Origin: Streptococcus sanguinis
GTDB taxonomy: Bacteria; Bacillota; Bacilli; Lactobacillales; Streptococcaceae
Length of the DNA stretch: 64,000 nt
Direction: 5' to 3'
NCBI RefSeq assembly: GCF_026781265.1
Contig: NZ_JAKUVC010000004.1
Coordinates: 248,001-312,000, forward strand
Part shown: positions 38,203 to 47,138 of the stretch, piece by piece
Numbering within the stretch: the first letter of the stretch is position 1
Layout of the letters: every line of letters begins with the position of its first letter
Program-made: the position numbers and the translations under genes
Notes under the pieces: generated by a model
Database searches by the model: none
Seen by the model: only the letters and a program-made list of their open reading frames with translations
What the model was told of the DNA's origin: nothing

Positions 38203-38304
38203 CAGAAGAAGATTTAGTGCTAAACTATATCATCTTCTCTTCATGTTTTTATATTGTTATTTAATCTGGATAGGTTGGTTAACTTTCAAGAATTAATGGA
38301 GCTT

Positions 38305-38343
38305 AACAAGGTATAGTTTTAATCTATATCTTGTTCTTTTTTT
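38305..38343 (+). terminator. Terminator upstream of the metK leader
   Basis: AACAAG-G-TATAG pairing with CTATA-T-CTTGTT across a 7-nt loop, followed by seven T. Confidence 0.85.
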
Positions 38344-38370
38344 AAAAAAAGGGAGTGGTATCGTAAATTA

Positions 38371-38379
38371 TGGTATAAT
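38371..38379 (+). promoter_or_regulatory. metK promoter (extended -10)
   Basis: TGGTATAAT with the hexamer at 38374-38379. Predicted +1 is about 38386, a few nt before the SMK aptamer. Confidence 0.65.
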
Positions 38380-38392
38380 GAGAAAGTTATAT

Positions 38393-38628
38393 AGTCCCGA
38401 TAAGATGGTAGGAAACTTCTATCAGTACTTTGTAACTCGCAAACAATGTCGGCTCCAAAGTCACTCGTCATTCTACGGTTGCCGCTATGCTGCGGTCACC
38501 CTATGCGCCTTACTGGCTCAGAAATAAAAAGGTATCGTTTTTATTTCTTTCGCGTCGTAACTCGTAGCTGATAAGATTTTCATCATTTTGGAGTTTGTTT
38601 ATTTGTTTAATATTTTTTAAGGGGGGAC
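38393..38628 (+). promoter_or_regulatory. SMK box (SAM-III) riboswitch of metK, with a long insert
   Basis: The 5' part (38394-38435) aligns with the enterococcal SMK aptamer: GTCCCGA, then GATGGTAGGAAACTTCTATC as the internal hairpin, then CTTTGTAACT. The 3' strand GGGGGGAC (38621-38628) is also the metK Shine-Dalgarno. GTCCC pairs with GGGAC, so SAM binding would sequester the ribosome-binding site. Between the two halves lie about 180 nt not present in the minimal aptamer. They hold a GGTTGCCGC/GCGGTCACC hairpin (38477-38500) and a GAAATAAAAA/TTTTTATTTC hairpin (38521-38547). The class is known upstream of metK in Lactobacillales. Confidence 0.9.
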
Positions 38629-38634
38629 ATTTCT

Positions 38635-39825
38635 ATGTCAGAACGTAAACTTTTCACGTCTGAGTCTGTATCGGAGGGGCATCCTGATAAGATTGCAGAC
38701 CAAATTTCCGATGCTATTTTGGATGCTGTCTTGAGTCAGGATCCAGATGCCCATGTGGCTGCTGAAACAGCCGTTTATACGGGCTCGGTTCATGTTTTTG
38801 GTGAGATTTCGACCACAGCTTATGTAGATATTAACCGTGTGGTTCGTGATACCATTGCAGAGATTGGCTACACCAATACAGAATATGGATTTTCAGCAGA
38901 GACGGTCGGTGTGCATCCGTCTTTGGTGGAGCAATCACCAGATATTGCTCAGGGTGTCAATGAAGCTTTGGAGGTTCGTGGGAATACAGACCAAGATCCA
39001 TTGGACTTGATTGGTGCTGGAGACCAGGGGCTCATGTTTGGCTTTGCGGTGGATGAAACAACAGAACTCATGCCTCTGCCTATCTCACTCAGTCACAAGC
39101 TAGTTCGTCGATTGGCGGAATTGCGCAAATCAGGAGAGATTGCCTATCTGCGTCCAGATGCTAAGTCACAGGTGACCGTTGAGTATGATGAAAATGACCA
39201 GCCTGTGCGCGTGGATACAGTGGTTATTTCGACCCAGCATGACCCAGAAGTGACCAATGAAGAGATTCATCGTGATGTGACTGAAAAGTTGATTAAAGCA
39301 GTTATCCCAGCTCAGTATCTGGATGATAAGACAAAATTCTTCATCAATCCAACCGGCCGTTTTGTAATTGGCGGTCCGCAAGGGGACTCTGGCTTGACTG
39401 GCCGCAAGATTATTGTGGATACTTACGGTGGTTATGCTCGTCACGGCGGCGGCGCTTTCTCTGGTAAGGATGCAACCAAGGTTGACCGATCAGCTTCATA
39501 CGCAGCTCGCTACATCGCTAAAAACATCGTGGCTGCTGGATTGGCTAAGAAAGCAGAAGTGCAGCTAGCCTATGCCATTGGCGTGGCTCAGCCGGTTTCT
39601 GTACGCATCGATACTTTTGGCACTGGTACTGTTGCAGAAAGCAAGCTGCAGGAAGCAGTACGTCAGATTTTTGATCTGCGTCCAGCCGGTATCATTCAAA
39701 TGCTGGATCTGAAACGTCCGATCTATCGTCAGACGGCAGCTTATGGCCACATGGGTAGGACAGACATTGACCTCCCTTGGGAAAAGTTGGATAAGGTAGA
39801 GGCTTTGAAAGCAGCAGTGCAGTAA
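38635..39825 (+). CDS. metK: S-adenosylmethionine synthetase
   Basis: A 396-residue methionine adenosyltransferase that makes SAM from methionine and ATP. Signatures are [19 protein letters not shown] at the N-terminus, [12 protein letters not shown] (about residues 122-133) and the P-loop-like [16 protein letters not shown] (about 274-289). Length is standard. Translation is expected to fall when SAM is abundant through the SMK box directly upstream, giving product feedback. Confidence 0.98.
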   Translation: MSERKLFTSESVSEGHPDKIADQISDAILDAVLSQDPDAHVAAETAVYTGSVHVFGEISTTAYVDINRVVRDTIAEIGYTNTEYGFSAETVGVHPSLVEQSPDIAQGVNEALEVRGNTDQDPLDLIGAGDQGLMFGFAVDETTELMPLPISLSHKLVRRLAELRKSGEIAYLRPDAKSQVTVEYDENDQPVRVDTVVISTQHDPEVTNEEIHRDVTEKLIKAVIPAQYLDDKTKFFINPTGRFVIGGPQGDSGLTGRKIIVDTYGGYARHGGGAFSGKDATKVDRSASYAARYIAKNIVAAGLAKKAEVQLAYAIGVAQPVSVRIDTFGTGTVAESKLQEAVRQIFDLRPAGIIQMLDLKRPIYRQTAAYGHMGRTDIDLPWEKLDKVEALKAAVQ

Positions 39826-39831
39826 GATGAT

Positions 39832-39868
39832 AGTTCTCAATCGTAATGATTGGGAACTTTTCTATTTT
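39832..39868 (+). terminator. Terminator of metK
   Basis: AGTTCTCAATC-GTAAT-GATTGGGAACT stem, then TTTTCTATTTTTT. Confidence 0.9.
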
Positions 39869-40052
39869 TTTAAAGAAAAAGTCATTTCTATACAGGCAGT
39901 TTTAAAAAGGCAAGCAGTCTAGCCTTGCGCTTCTCTCATTCTTGGTAATACTGAATTTTTCTGAAAGAACTGTTAAAAAATCCATTTTCCCTGTTTCATT
40001 TTAATTTCAATTGTCTTATTTATCTAAAAGTATAGGAAATTTCCCGAATCTG

Positions 40053-40061
40053 TGGTATAAT
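40053..40061 (+). promoter_or_regulatory. murA promoter (extended -10)
   Basis: TGGTATAAT with the hexamer at 40056-40061, 36 nt before the murA ATG. The palindrome GGAAATTTCC (40035-40044) lies in the -35 to spacer region. Confidence 0.6.
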
Positions 40062-40096
40062 AAATGGCAATACCTTGAAAGAGCTTTATTTTAAAC

Positions 40097-41356
40097 ATGA
40101 AAAAAATTGTAATACATGGTGGTCGCCCCTTAAAAGGAGAGGTGACTATTAATGGTGCTAAAAACAGTGTCGTTGCCTTGATTCCGGCTGTGATTCTGGC
40201 GGATGATATTGTAACGTTGGATGGCGTTCCGGATATTTCGGATGTGGATAGTCTGATTGATATTATGATTGCCATGGGAGCTAGTGTTACTCGCTCTGAG
40301 GACAGTTTGACGATTGATCCGCGTGGTATCCAAAACGTCCCTATGCCTTATGGGAAGATTAACAGTCTAAGAGCTTCCTATTATTTCTATGGTAGTTTGC
40401 TTGGCCGCTATGGTGAAGCGACGGTAGGCCTGCCTGGTGGTTGTGACTTGGGTCCACGTCCTATTGACTTGCACCTCAAGGCTTTTGAAGCCATGGGGGC
40501 TAAGATGACCATGGACGGCAACTACATGAACCTATCTACAGGAGGCCAGCCGCTTAAGGGCGCTAGTATTTATATGGATACGGTCAGCGTGGGTGCTACC
40601 ATCAACACGATGTTGGCTGCTGTCAAGGCCAAAGGTCGGACTATTATTGAAAATGCAGCGCGAGAGCCAGAAATCATCGACGTAGCAACTCTCTTGAACA
40701 ATATGGGTGCGCATATCCGCGGAGCAGGAACTGATATTATCACGATTGAGGGGGTTCCACACCTTCATGGAACGCGTCATCAAGTGATTCCTGACCGTAT
40801 CGAGGCAGGAACTTATATCGCCCTTGCTGCAGCTATTGGACAGGGAATTCAGATTAATAATGTCCTTTATGAGCATTTGGAAAGTTTTATTGCCAAGCTT
40901 GAGGAAATGGGTGTTCGGATGACGGTTTCTGAAGACAGCATTTTTGTCGAAGAGCAGCAAACTCTGAGAGCTATAAACATTAAGACTTCTCCTTATCCAG
41001 GCTTTGCAACTGACCTACAACAGCCGATTACCCCGCTCTTGATGACGGCTAATGGCCATGGTAAGATTACAGACACCATCTATGAGAAGCGGGTTAACCA
41101 TGTGGCGGAGCTGGCTAAGATGGCAGGTAAGATTTCGACCAGCAGCGACCAGATTGTCTATGAGGGACCAAATCAACTGCAGGGAGCTCAGGTCAAGGCG
41201 ACCGATTTGCGTGCAGGAGCTGCCTTGGTTATTGCAGGTTTGATGGCTCAAGGAAAGACAGAGATTACTAATATCGAGTTTATCCTACGCGGCTATTCTA
41301 ATATTATTGAAAAATTAACAAGTCTGGGTGCAGATATCCAGTTGATAGAAGAATAA
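40097..41356 (+). CDS. murA: UDP-N-acetylglucosamine 1-carboxyvinyltransferase
   Basis: A 419-residue EPSP synthase-fold enzyme catalysing the first committed step of peptidoglycan synthesis (enolpyruvyl transfer from PEP to UDP-GlcNAc). The PEP-attacking, fosfomycin-sensitive Cys116 is in [22 protein letters not shown] near the N-terminus is the substrate-binding region. Low-GC Gram-positives carry two paralogues. The surrounding genes (GNAT, spxR, map) match the locus sometimes called murZ in pneumococcus, so the symbol is generic. Confidence 0.95.
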   Translation: MKKIVIHGGRPLKGEVTINGAKNSVVALIPAVILADDIVTLDGVPDISDVDSLIDIMIAMGASVTRSEDSLTIDPRGIQNVPMPYGKINSLRASYYFYGSLLGRYGEATVGLPGGCDLGPRPIDLHLKAFEAMGAKMTMDGNYMNLSTGGQPLKGASIYMDTVSVGATINTMLAAVKAKGRTIIENAAREPEIIDVATLLNNMGAHIRGAGTDIITIEGVPHLHGTRHQVIPDRIEAGTYIALAAAIGQGIQINNVLYEHLESFIAKLEEMGVRMTVSEDSIFVEEQQTLRAINIKTSPYPGFATDLQQPITPLLMTANGHGKITDTIYEKRVNHVAELAKMAGKISTSSDQIVYEGPNQLQGAQVKATDLRAGAALVIAGLMAQGKTEITNIEFILRGYSNIIEKLTSLGADIQLIEE

Positions 41357-41376
41357 GCGTTTTTCGCTTATTTTTT
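41352..41376 (+). terminator. Terminator overlapping the murA stop
   Basis: AATAAGCG-TTTTT-CGCTTATT followed by T residues. The stem includes the stop codon. Because the next gene begins 33 nt on, it may be partial. Confidence 0.7.
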
Positions 41377-41389
41377 GTAGAGGTAGCAG

Positions 41390-41941
41390 ATGAATTTATG
41401 GACACATTTGGCAGCCTGCTCATTTATTGAGACAGAGCATGCTTTTTTGCGGCCCGTTATCTTTGAAGATGCAGGGGCTCTATATAATATTGCGTCCAAT
41501 CCGGAAAATACTCAGTTCATTTTTCCGACAGAAGCAAGCCTAGAGGAAAGTGAATACGTCATTGCCAATTTCTTTATGAAAAATCCTCTGGGGATTTGGG
41601 CCATTTGTCACAAGGAAACGCAGGAAATGATTGGTTCTGTCAAGTTTGAAAAGATGGACGAGATTAAGAAAGAAGCTGAGTTAGGCTATTTTCTGCGGCA
41701 AGACTACTGGGGACAAGGGATGATGACAGAAGTTGTCCGAGAGATTGTTTTTTTGTCATTTACCCGCTTTGGCTTCAAACGCCTCAGTATTATCACTCAT
41801 GCAGAGAACCTAGCTAGTCAAAAGGTGGCTCAAAAATCTGGCTTCAGCCTCTACCGGCAGTTTAAAGGGAGCGATCGGTACACGAGGAAGATGAGAGATT
41901 ATCTGGAGTACCGTTATGAGAGAGGAGATTTTAATGAGTAA
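41390..41941 (+). CDS. GNAT family N-acetyltransferase (RimJ/RimL-like)
   Basis: A 183-residue GNAT protein of the RimJ/RimL/alanine acetyltransferase type. Conserved elements are AELGYFLRQDYWGQGMMTEVVREIV (acetyl-CoA-binding region, about residues 96-120) and NLASQKVAQKSGF (about 141-153). The substrate is unknown. It overlaps spxR by 8 nt and is part of the murA-spxR-map run. Confidence 0.85.
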   Translation: MNLWTHLAACSFIETEHAFLRPVIFEDAGALYNIASNPENTQFIFPTEASLEESEYVIANFFMKNPLGIWAICHKETQEMIGSVKFEKMDEIKKEAELGYFLRQDYWGQGMMTEVVREIVFLSFTRFGFKRLSIITHAENLASQKVAQKSGFSLYRQFKGSDRYTRKMRDYLEYRYERGDFNE

Positions 41942-43211
41942 GCATCAGGAAATTTTAACCTATCTTGAAAATCTTCCAATTGGCAAGAGGGTCAGTGTCC
42001 GCAGTATTTCAAACTATCTGGGAGTTAGTGATGGGACGGCCTATCGAGCTATCAAGGAAGCGGAGAACCGCGGTATTGTTGAGACTAGGCCTCGGAGTGG
42101 TACGGTTCGGGTCAAGTCCAAGAAAGTTGTCTTGGAGCATCTGACCTACAAGGAAATCGTTGATATTACAGGCTCAGAAGTATTGGCCGGAGAAGATGGT
42201 CTAGAAAAAGAATTTAATAAATTCTCCATCGGAGCCATGACGGAGCAGAATATCCTGCGCTATCTGACAGAGGGTGGTCTTCTGATTGTCGGAGACCGGA
42301 CGAAAATTCAGCTCTTGGCTCTGGAAAATGAGAATGCGGTGCTGGTAACCGGAGGCTTTGAAGTCAGCTCAGAAGTTCTGAAGATGGCTAATCTGCTTAA
42401 TATACCAGTGCTCAGGACCAAGCACGATACCTACACAGTCGCAACTATGATTAATCGTGCCCTGTCCAATATGCAGATCAAGACCGATATTTTAACAGTG
42501 GAGCAGGTCTATCGCTCCAGCCACGAGTACGGCTTTTTGCATGATACTGATACTGTTCGTGACTATCTGGACTTGGTTCGTCGCAATCGTGTCAGCCGGT
42601 TTCCGGTTATCAACCAGCAGCAGATGCTGGTGGGAGTAGTAACCATGCGGGATGCAGGTGATAAGTCCCCTCTGACAACCTTGGACAAGGTCATGACGAA
42701 AAATGTCTTTATGACAGGCTTATCTGCCAATATTGCCAATATCAGCCAGCGCATGATTGCAGAAGATTTTGAAATGATACCAGTAGTGCGCAGCAATCAG
42801 ACCTTGCTAGGTGTGATTACGCGGCGGGACATTATGGAAAAAATGAGCCGTTCTCAAATTTCTAGCCTGCCGACTTTCAGTGAGCAAGTAGGACAGAAGA
42901 TTAGCCGTCAGGATGATTTGTTTTCATTTACCGTTGAGCCTTTTATGCTGGAGCAAAATGGTGTGCTGGCCAACGGTGTGCTGACAGAAATTTTGACTCG
43001 AATTACCCAGCAGCTCATGGTCAACAGCGGCCGCAGCTTGATTATCGACCAGCTGATGCTTTATTTCTTTCAGGCGGTCCAGATTGATGACCTGCTGCAT
43101 ATCCAGCCGCGCATTATCCGTCAGACTAGGCGGACAGCCATTATTGACTTTGAGATGTATCTGGAAGCGATGCTGGTTGCCAAAGCCACGATTACAGTGA
43201 AAATTAATTAA
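41934..43211 (+). CDS. spxR: CBS-HotDog transcription factor SpxR
   Basis: A 425-residue protein with domains in order: an N-terminal winged HTH (about residues 1-60, GKRVSVRSISNYLGVSDGTAYRAIKEAE), a DRTGG-like region (about 75-185), two CBS repeats (about 190-310, likely binding adenine nucleotides) and a C-terminal hotdog domain (about 320-425). SpxR in pneumococcus activates spxB (pyruvate oxidase, source of H2O2). I infer a link between energy state and peroxide production here. Start at 41934 is set by GAGAGGAG; an earlier in-frame ATG inside the GNAT gene is rejected. Confidence 0.9.
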   Translation: MSKHQEILTYLENLPIGKRVSVRSISNYLGVSDGTAYRAIKEAENRGIVETRPRSGTVRVKSKKVVLEHLTYKEIVDITGSEVLAGEDGLEKEFNKFSIGAMTEQNILRYLTEGGLLIVGDRTKIQLLALENENAVLVTGGFEVSSEVLKMANLLNIPVLRTKHDTYTVATMINRALSNMQIKTDILTVEQVYRSSHEYGFLHDTDTVRDYLDLVRRNRVSRFPVINQQQMLVGVVTMRDAGDKSPLTTLDKVMTKNVFMTGLSANIANISQRMIAEDFEMIPVVRSNQTLLGVITRRDIMEKMSRSQISSLPTFSEQVGQKISRQDDLFSFTVEPFMLEQNGVLANGVLTEILTRITQQLMVNSGRSLIIDQLMLYFFQAVQIDDLLHIQPRIIRQTRRTAIIDFEMYLEAMLVAKATITVKIN

Positions 43212-43232
43212 GAAGAGGAATTTAGAGAAAGA

Positions 43233-44090
43233 ATGATTACTTTAAAATCACAGCGTGAAATTGACTTGATGGACAAGAGTGGAGATTTTCTGGCTTCGGT
43301 CCACATTGGTTTGAGAGATTTGATTAAGCCAGGAATTGACATGTGGGACATTGAAGAGTATGTTCGCAAGCGTTGTAAAGAAGACAATGCGCTGCCTCTG
43401 CAAATTGGTGTTGAAGGCTCTGTCATGGACTATCCTTATGCAACTTGCTGCTCTCTTAATGACGAGGTAGCCCATGCCTTTCCCCGTCATCAGAAGCTGG
43501 TAGAAGGTGATGTCATCAGCGTTGATATGGTGGTTGGCTTGATCGATAAGGCAGAGCTGGATGTGTCCAAGCTGGATTTTGATAATGTTTCACAGATGAA
43601 ACAGCACACAGAGAGCTTCCGAGGCGGTGTGGCAGACTCTTGCTGGACTTATGCAGTAGGGAAGATTAGCCCAGAGGCTCAGCAGTTGATGGATGTGACC
43701 AAGGAATGTCTCTACCGTGGAATTGCGGCTGCTAAGGTCGGCAATCGTATCGGCGACATTGGCGCAGCTATTCAGGAATATGCTGAAAGTCATGGCTATG
43801 GCGTTGTGCGGGATCTGGTCGGTCACGGTGTTGGCCCAACCATGCATGAGGAGCCTATGGTGCCACATTACGGTCGAGCAGGGCGTGGCTTGCGTTTGCG
43901 TGAGGGAATGGTTCTGACTATCGAGCCCATGATCAATACAGGTACCTGGGAAATTGATACAGACTTTGAGACCGGCTGGGCACATAAAACGCTGGATGGC
44001 GGCCTGTCCTGTCAGTATGAGCATCAGTTTGTCATTACAAAAGATGGTCCTGTCATTTTGACCAGCCAGGGAGAAGAAGGGACTTATTAG
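43233..44090 (+). CDS. map: Methionine aminopeptidase type I with streptococcal insert
   Basis: A 285-residue type I methionine aminopeptidase that removes N-terminal Met. Metal ligands are recognisable: Asp98, Asp135, His198 (GHGVGPTMHEEP), Glu231 (TIEPM) and Glu263 (QYEHQ), with His81 in the S1 side. Between the first two ligands is an extra segment of about 27 residues (about 104-130, IDKAELDVSKLDFDNVSQMK...), a variant described for streptococcal enzymes. It is charged and likely a surface insertion near the active site. It is the last gene of the murA-spxR run. Confidence 0.95.
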   Translation: MITLKSQREIDLMDKSGDFLASVHIGLRDLIKPGIDMWDIEEYVRKRCKEDNALPLQIGVEGSVMDYPYATCCSLNDEVAHAFPRHQKLVEGDVISVDMVVGLIDKAELDVSKLDFDNVSQMKQHTESFRGGVADSCWTYAVGKISPEAQQLMDVTKECLYRGIAAAKVGNRIGDIGAAIQEYAESHGYGVVRDLVGHGVGPTMHEEPMVPHYGRAGRGLRLREGMVLTIEPMINTGTWEIDTDFETGWAHKTLDGGLSCQYEHQFVITKDGPVILTSQGEEGTY

Positions 44091-44137
44091 TAACCAAAGG
44101 CTGGGCAGTTGTCTCAGCTTTTTTGAAGGAGAAGAGA

Positions 44138-45046
44138 GTGAAGAAATTATTTAGTAAGGTTCGCAACAATCAGTTTTTAAGAGAATTTTTCCGTTTTTAT
44201 AAAGAGTCAGATAGTGAGCTGAGCAGCGTTGCAGTTGCTTATTATTGGCTGATTTCCGTTTTTCCCTTGCTCTTAATTGTGGTGAATATTTTGCCCTATT
44301 TTCACATTCCGGTGGCGGATTTTCTGACAGCCATCAAGGACATGCTGCCAGAGACTTTATATGATGTTGTAGCAAAAGTCATGCGTGAAGTGCTGACCCA
44401 GCCTTCGACTGGCCTATTGAGCTTCTCAGTCTTGTCGGCTCTTTGGACTTTTTCCAAATCCATGAATTTCTTACAGATTGCCTTTAATAAAGCCTATGGA
44501 GTAGCCAAGAGTCGGGGGCTGATTTCTCATCGTATCATGAGTCTCTTTGTGAGTTTAGGTTTGCAGATTCTCTTTGCCTTGGCCCTCTTTCTGACTATGT
44601 TCGGCCATATGTCGCTGGATTTTCTCCGTACCTACTTGAAGCTTGACAGTCAGATCTATCAGCACTTACAGAATTTTACCGAGCCTCTGATTTACGCCTT
44701 ACTCTTTGCGGTTTTGGTTATGTTCTATTATTTCCTGCCTAATGTGAAAATCAACAAAAAACGCTATGTTCTGCCGGGCAGCGTCTTTGTGCTCTTGACC
44801 ATTCTAGCTTTGATGAATATCTTTTCAGTTTACATGGATAATTATTTAAATCACCTGGTTGATGTTCGCTTTTTTAGCTCCATCATTATGGTTGTGATGA
44901 TGTTTTGGTTTATCATGATTGCTAAAATTTTGATTGTTGGCGCAGTGCTCAATGCCAGTATCCAGAGCTATTGTGAGTCAGGGTTTCAAGTTGAAAGCAC
45001 GGGTAAATTTTCTTTTAAGAATCAGCTGGTTAAAGAAAAACAGTAG
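44138..45046 (+). CDS. YihY/BrkB family membrane protein
   Basis: A 302-residue integral membrane protein with about six transmembrane segments. The YihY signature includes an early SSVAVAYYWLISVFPLLLIVVN (about residues 29-50) and a final FWFIMIAKILIVGAVLNA (about 255-272). Formerly annotated as ribonuclease BN; that assignment is wrong for the family and its function is unknown. A GTG start at 44138 is preferred because GAAGGAG lies 6 nt before it; the in-frame TTG at 44123 lies upstream of that site. A weak hairpin (44096-44124) separates it from map. Confidence 0.82.
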   Translation: MKKLFSKVRNNQFLREFFRFYKESDSELSSVAVAYYWLISVFPLLLIVVNILPYFHIPVADFLTAIKDMLPETLYDVVAKVMREVLTQPSTGLLSFSVLSALWTFSKSMNFLQIAFNKAYGVAKSRGLISHRIMSLFVSLGLQILFALALFLTMFGHMSLDFLRTYLKLDSQIYQHLQNFTEPLIYALLFAVLVMFYYFLPNVKINKKRYVLPGSVFVLLTILALMNIFSVYMDNYLNHLVDVRFFSSIIMVVMMFWFIMIAKILIVGAVLNASIQSYCESGFQVESTGKFSFKNQLVKEKQ

Positions 45047-45113
45047 GATAGATACATAAAAAAACTCAATTTTCTAGTCACTATGTCTTAAAAAATGAAA
45101 GGAGAAGAAAACT

Positions 45114-45776
45114 ATGCCTACTTTAAAAACTGCAAAACAATTAGCAGTATCTTCAAATAAAGAACTTGTTTCTATGCTCCTATCTCAAAAACTACCTCTA
45201 CTTAAGAGAGCAGCCAAGCAAATGAGACGCCAACGTATAGAAGGCCTGGATCAAGCATTAGCTGAAGCTCTGGACTTTGTTATGACTAAACCAAGGTCTT
45301 GAGAAGCTCAGAATGAGTTGATTTTAGCAATTGCAGCTACGGAATGTACTAGCCTACTGCCTTATTTGGAGGAATTAGTTCAAGGAAATTACTCAGCGAC
45401 TGTTCTCTATCGAAGCTTGGCTTTAGCTATCGTATATTTACAAAATAAAGACAAGAAAGAATTGAGCTATGTATACTCTAGCTTAGATAGTGGCAACCAG
45501 AACTTATTTGCTGGTGCTTTGCTAGGCTTGAATCAAAGAGAAGTTGTACTCAGTCATGAGGAAATCCAGGACTTCTATAGAGCGGCTAAACGTGAAGTTT
45601 ACTTAGAGAACTTCAGGCAGGTCATTTCTCCAATTCAGGTCCTAGTATCAATGGCTTACCTGTTTGAGGACAAGGATCGACAAGAACTGATTAGCTACTG
45701 TCAAGAATTGAATTCTGCATTTTTCTCTAGTATCAATACTAATCTTAATAAGAATAAGAAGATTCCTTACTTGTAA
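45114..45776 (+). pseudogene. HEAT-like helical protein interrupted by an in-frame TGA
   Basis: A single continuous frame of 220 codons is broken once, by TGA at 45300-45302 (after codon 62). Upstream: AAAGGAGAAG and ATG, then helical, Leu/Lys/Gln-rich sequence ending TKPRS. Downstream, the frame resumes immediately with EAQNELILAIAATECTS and ends NKKIPYL. There is no ribosome-binding site for a second start (TTG at 45318). The repeated helix pattern resembles HEAT/ARM-type folds, and tryptophan (TGG) would suit the TGA position (SWEAQ...). Most likely one gene with a nonsense mutation; a sequencing error or two short proteins are alternatives. No function is assigned. Confidence 0.65.
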
Positions 45777-45797
45777 GGATTTTGGTATAGATTTCTT

Positions 45798-45818
45798 AAA
45801 GAGGATTTTCCTCTTTTT
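45798..45818 (+). terminator. Terminator before the marR-type gene
   Basis: AAAGAGGA-TTT-TCCTCTTT followed by further T residues. Confidence 0.88.
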
Positions 45819-45830
45819 ATTTTTTAGTAA

Positions 45831-45863
45831 TTTTATTGCATTTGCAATAAAATGTGATATAAT
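45831..45863 (+). promoter_or_regulatory. Promoter and palindromic operator of the marR-type gene
   Basis: Perfect 22-bp palindrome: arms TTTTATTGCA (45831-45840) and TGCAATAAAA (45843-45852) around a TT centre. It overlaps the -35 TTGCAT (45836-45841), which is followed by 16 nt and TATAAT (45858-45863). Its position and length suit a MarR dimer repressing its own operon. Confidence 0.82.
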
Positions 45864-45893
45864 AGTTTCAAATAAAAGTTTAAAGGAGGGGAT

Positions 45894-46343
45894 ATGTCAG
45901 TATTGCGGGAAATTGGGATTATCGCCCGAGCTTTGGATTCCATTGCTAATATTGAGTTCCGTGACATAGAGCTAGCAAGAGGTCAATACCTTTATTTGGT
46001 GCGAATCGCGGAGAATCCAGGGATTATCCAAGAGGAGCTGTCGGAGCTTCTCAAGGTGGATCGCTCAACGGTTGCCCGCTCTGTTAAGAAGTTAGAGGCC
46101 AAGGGCTTGGTTCACCAGAAGGCAGCCAAGGACAACAAGAAGAACAAGGAATGGTTTGTGACGGCAAAAGGGGAAACACTTTATCCTTTTATCCTAGCTG
46201 AAAATGACTATTCTGAAGGGATTTCCTTGCGGGGCTTTTCTCAGGAGGAAGTTCAATCCTTGGAGGAAATGCTGGTCCGAGTGCGTGAAAACATCACAAG
46301 TGACTGGGAAGCCGTCAAAAAAGGACAAAAAATAAACTATTAA
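45894..46343 (+). CDS. MarR family transcriptional regulator
   Basis: A 149-residue winged-helix regulator. The HTH is visible as EELSELLKVDRSTVARSVKKLEAKGLVHQ (about residues 41-70), with the wing following (KDNKKNKEWFVTAKG) and helical dimerisation segments at both ends. GGAGGGG precedes the ATG. It probably binds the palindrome upstream and represses itself and the following B3/4-domain gene, 17 nt away. The ligand is unknown. Confidence 0.9.
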   Translation: MSVLREIGIIARALDSIANIEFRDIELARGQYLYLVRIAENPGIIQEELSELLKVDRSTVARSVKKLEAKGLVHQKAAKDNKKNKEWFVTAKGETLYPFILAENDYSEGISLRGFSQEEVQSLEEMLVRVRENITSDWEAVKKGQKINY

Positions 46344-46360
46344 GATTGAAGAGGTAGAAC

Positions 46361-47068
46361 ATGAAAGTTACAGTTGAAAATGAATTTTGGCAAGTATTTC
46401 CGAAAGGTCAGATTAGTATTTTAGTGGTCAAGGGGCTGGATAATAGTGTGGATGAAAGTAAGGACTCATATTTCAAATCCCTGCTGGATAAGGGAGCGAA
46501 ACGAGCTGAGGACTTTATCTTAGATGAGAACTTCACTCAAAATGAAGTCATTCAGGAGTGGCGGCAGGCTTTCAGCAAATTCAAGACCAAGAAAGGAGCG
46601 CGCTCTTCTATCGAAGCTCTGCTCAAGCGGGTTAGTCAGGGGCGGGAATTTCATCCAATCAATCCTTTGGTCGATATCTACAACAGTGTCTCGCTGTCTT
46701 ATGCGGTTCCGTGTGGCGGTGAGGATTTGGATAAGATTGTCGGAGGTCTTCATCTAGGAAAAGCCAAGGGTGGCGAAGCCTTTTTCCCGCTGGGAGCTGA
46801 GAGTGACGCGCCGGCTCTGCCAGAAGAAATTATCTACTATGATGAAGAGGGGGCTGTCTGCCGTTGTCTTAACTGGCGAGAAGCCCAGCGGACCATGCTG
46901 ACAGAGGAGACCAAGGACGCCATCTTGGTCATTGAGGCCATTAATGAAGAGCAAGCAGCACGAGCCCAAGCAGCTATGACAGAACTCCAGACTTTGATTG
47001 AGGGCTATTTTGGTGTCAAAGGTGAAATCACCCATCTGACGCTTGATAATCAAAGCTTGGAAATTTAA
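46361..47068 (+). CDS. Solo B3/4 domain protein (PheRS beta-like editing fold)
   Basis: A 235-residue protein with a B3/4 domain, as in the editing module of phenylalanyl-tRNA synthetase beta chain but free-standing. Recognisable regions include FKTKKGARSSIEALLKRV (about residues 72-89), NPLVDIYNSVSL (about 101-112) and EGAVCRCLNWREAQR (about 169-183). Such proteins may deacylate mischarged tRNA or bind amino acids; the activity is not established. Co-regulation with a MarR repressor suggests induction by a small molecule. Confidence 0.8.
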   Translation: MKVTVENEFWQVFPKGQISILVVKGLDNSVDESKDSYFKSLLDKGAKRAEDFILDENFTQNEVIQEWRQAFSKFKTKKGARSSIEALLKRVSQGREFHPINPLVDIYNSVSLSYAVPCGGEDLDKIVGGLHLGKAKGGEAFFPLGAESDAPALPEEIIYYDEEGAVCRCLNWREAQRTMLTEETKDAILVIEAINEEQAARAQAAMTELQTLIEGYFGVKGEITHLTLDNQSLEI

Positions 47069-47076
47069 GACTATAA

Positions 47077-47108
47077 AAATCTGGATCAGAATTATCTGGT
47101 CCAGATTT
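47077..47108 (+). terminator. Terminator between the B3/4 gene and gtrA
   Basis: AAATCTGGA/TCCAGATTT perfect 9-bp stem. Only a short T-run follows, so efficiency is uncertain. Confidence 0.7.
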
Positions 47109-47138
47109 GATATTTTAAGGTTGAAGTATCATAGTCAA

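Noticed and set aside
38600..38634. SAM-I or T-box leader before metK
   Set aside because: The conserved core matches the SMK aptamer, and no SAM-I or T-box sequence elements are present.
45318..45776. Independent 152-residue gene starting at TTG
   Set aside because: No ribosome-binding site, and it is in frame with the upstream 62 codons; one interrupted gene is simpler.
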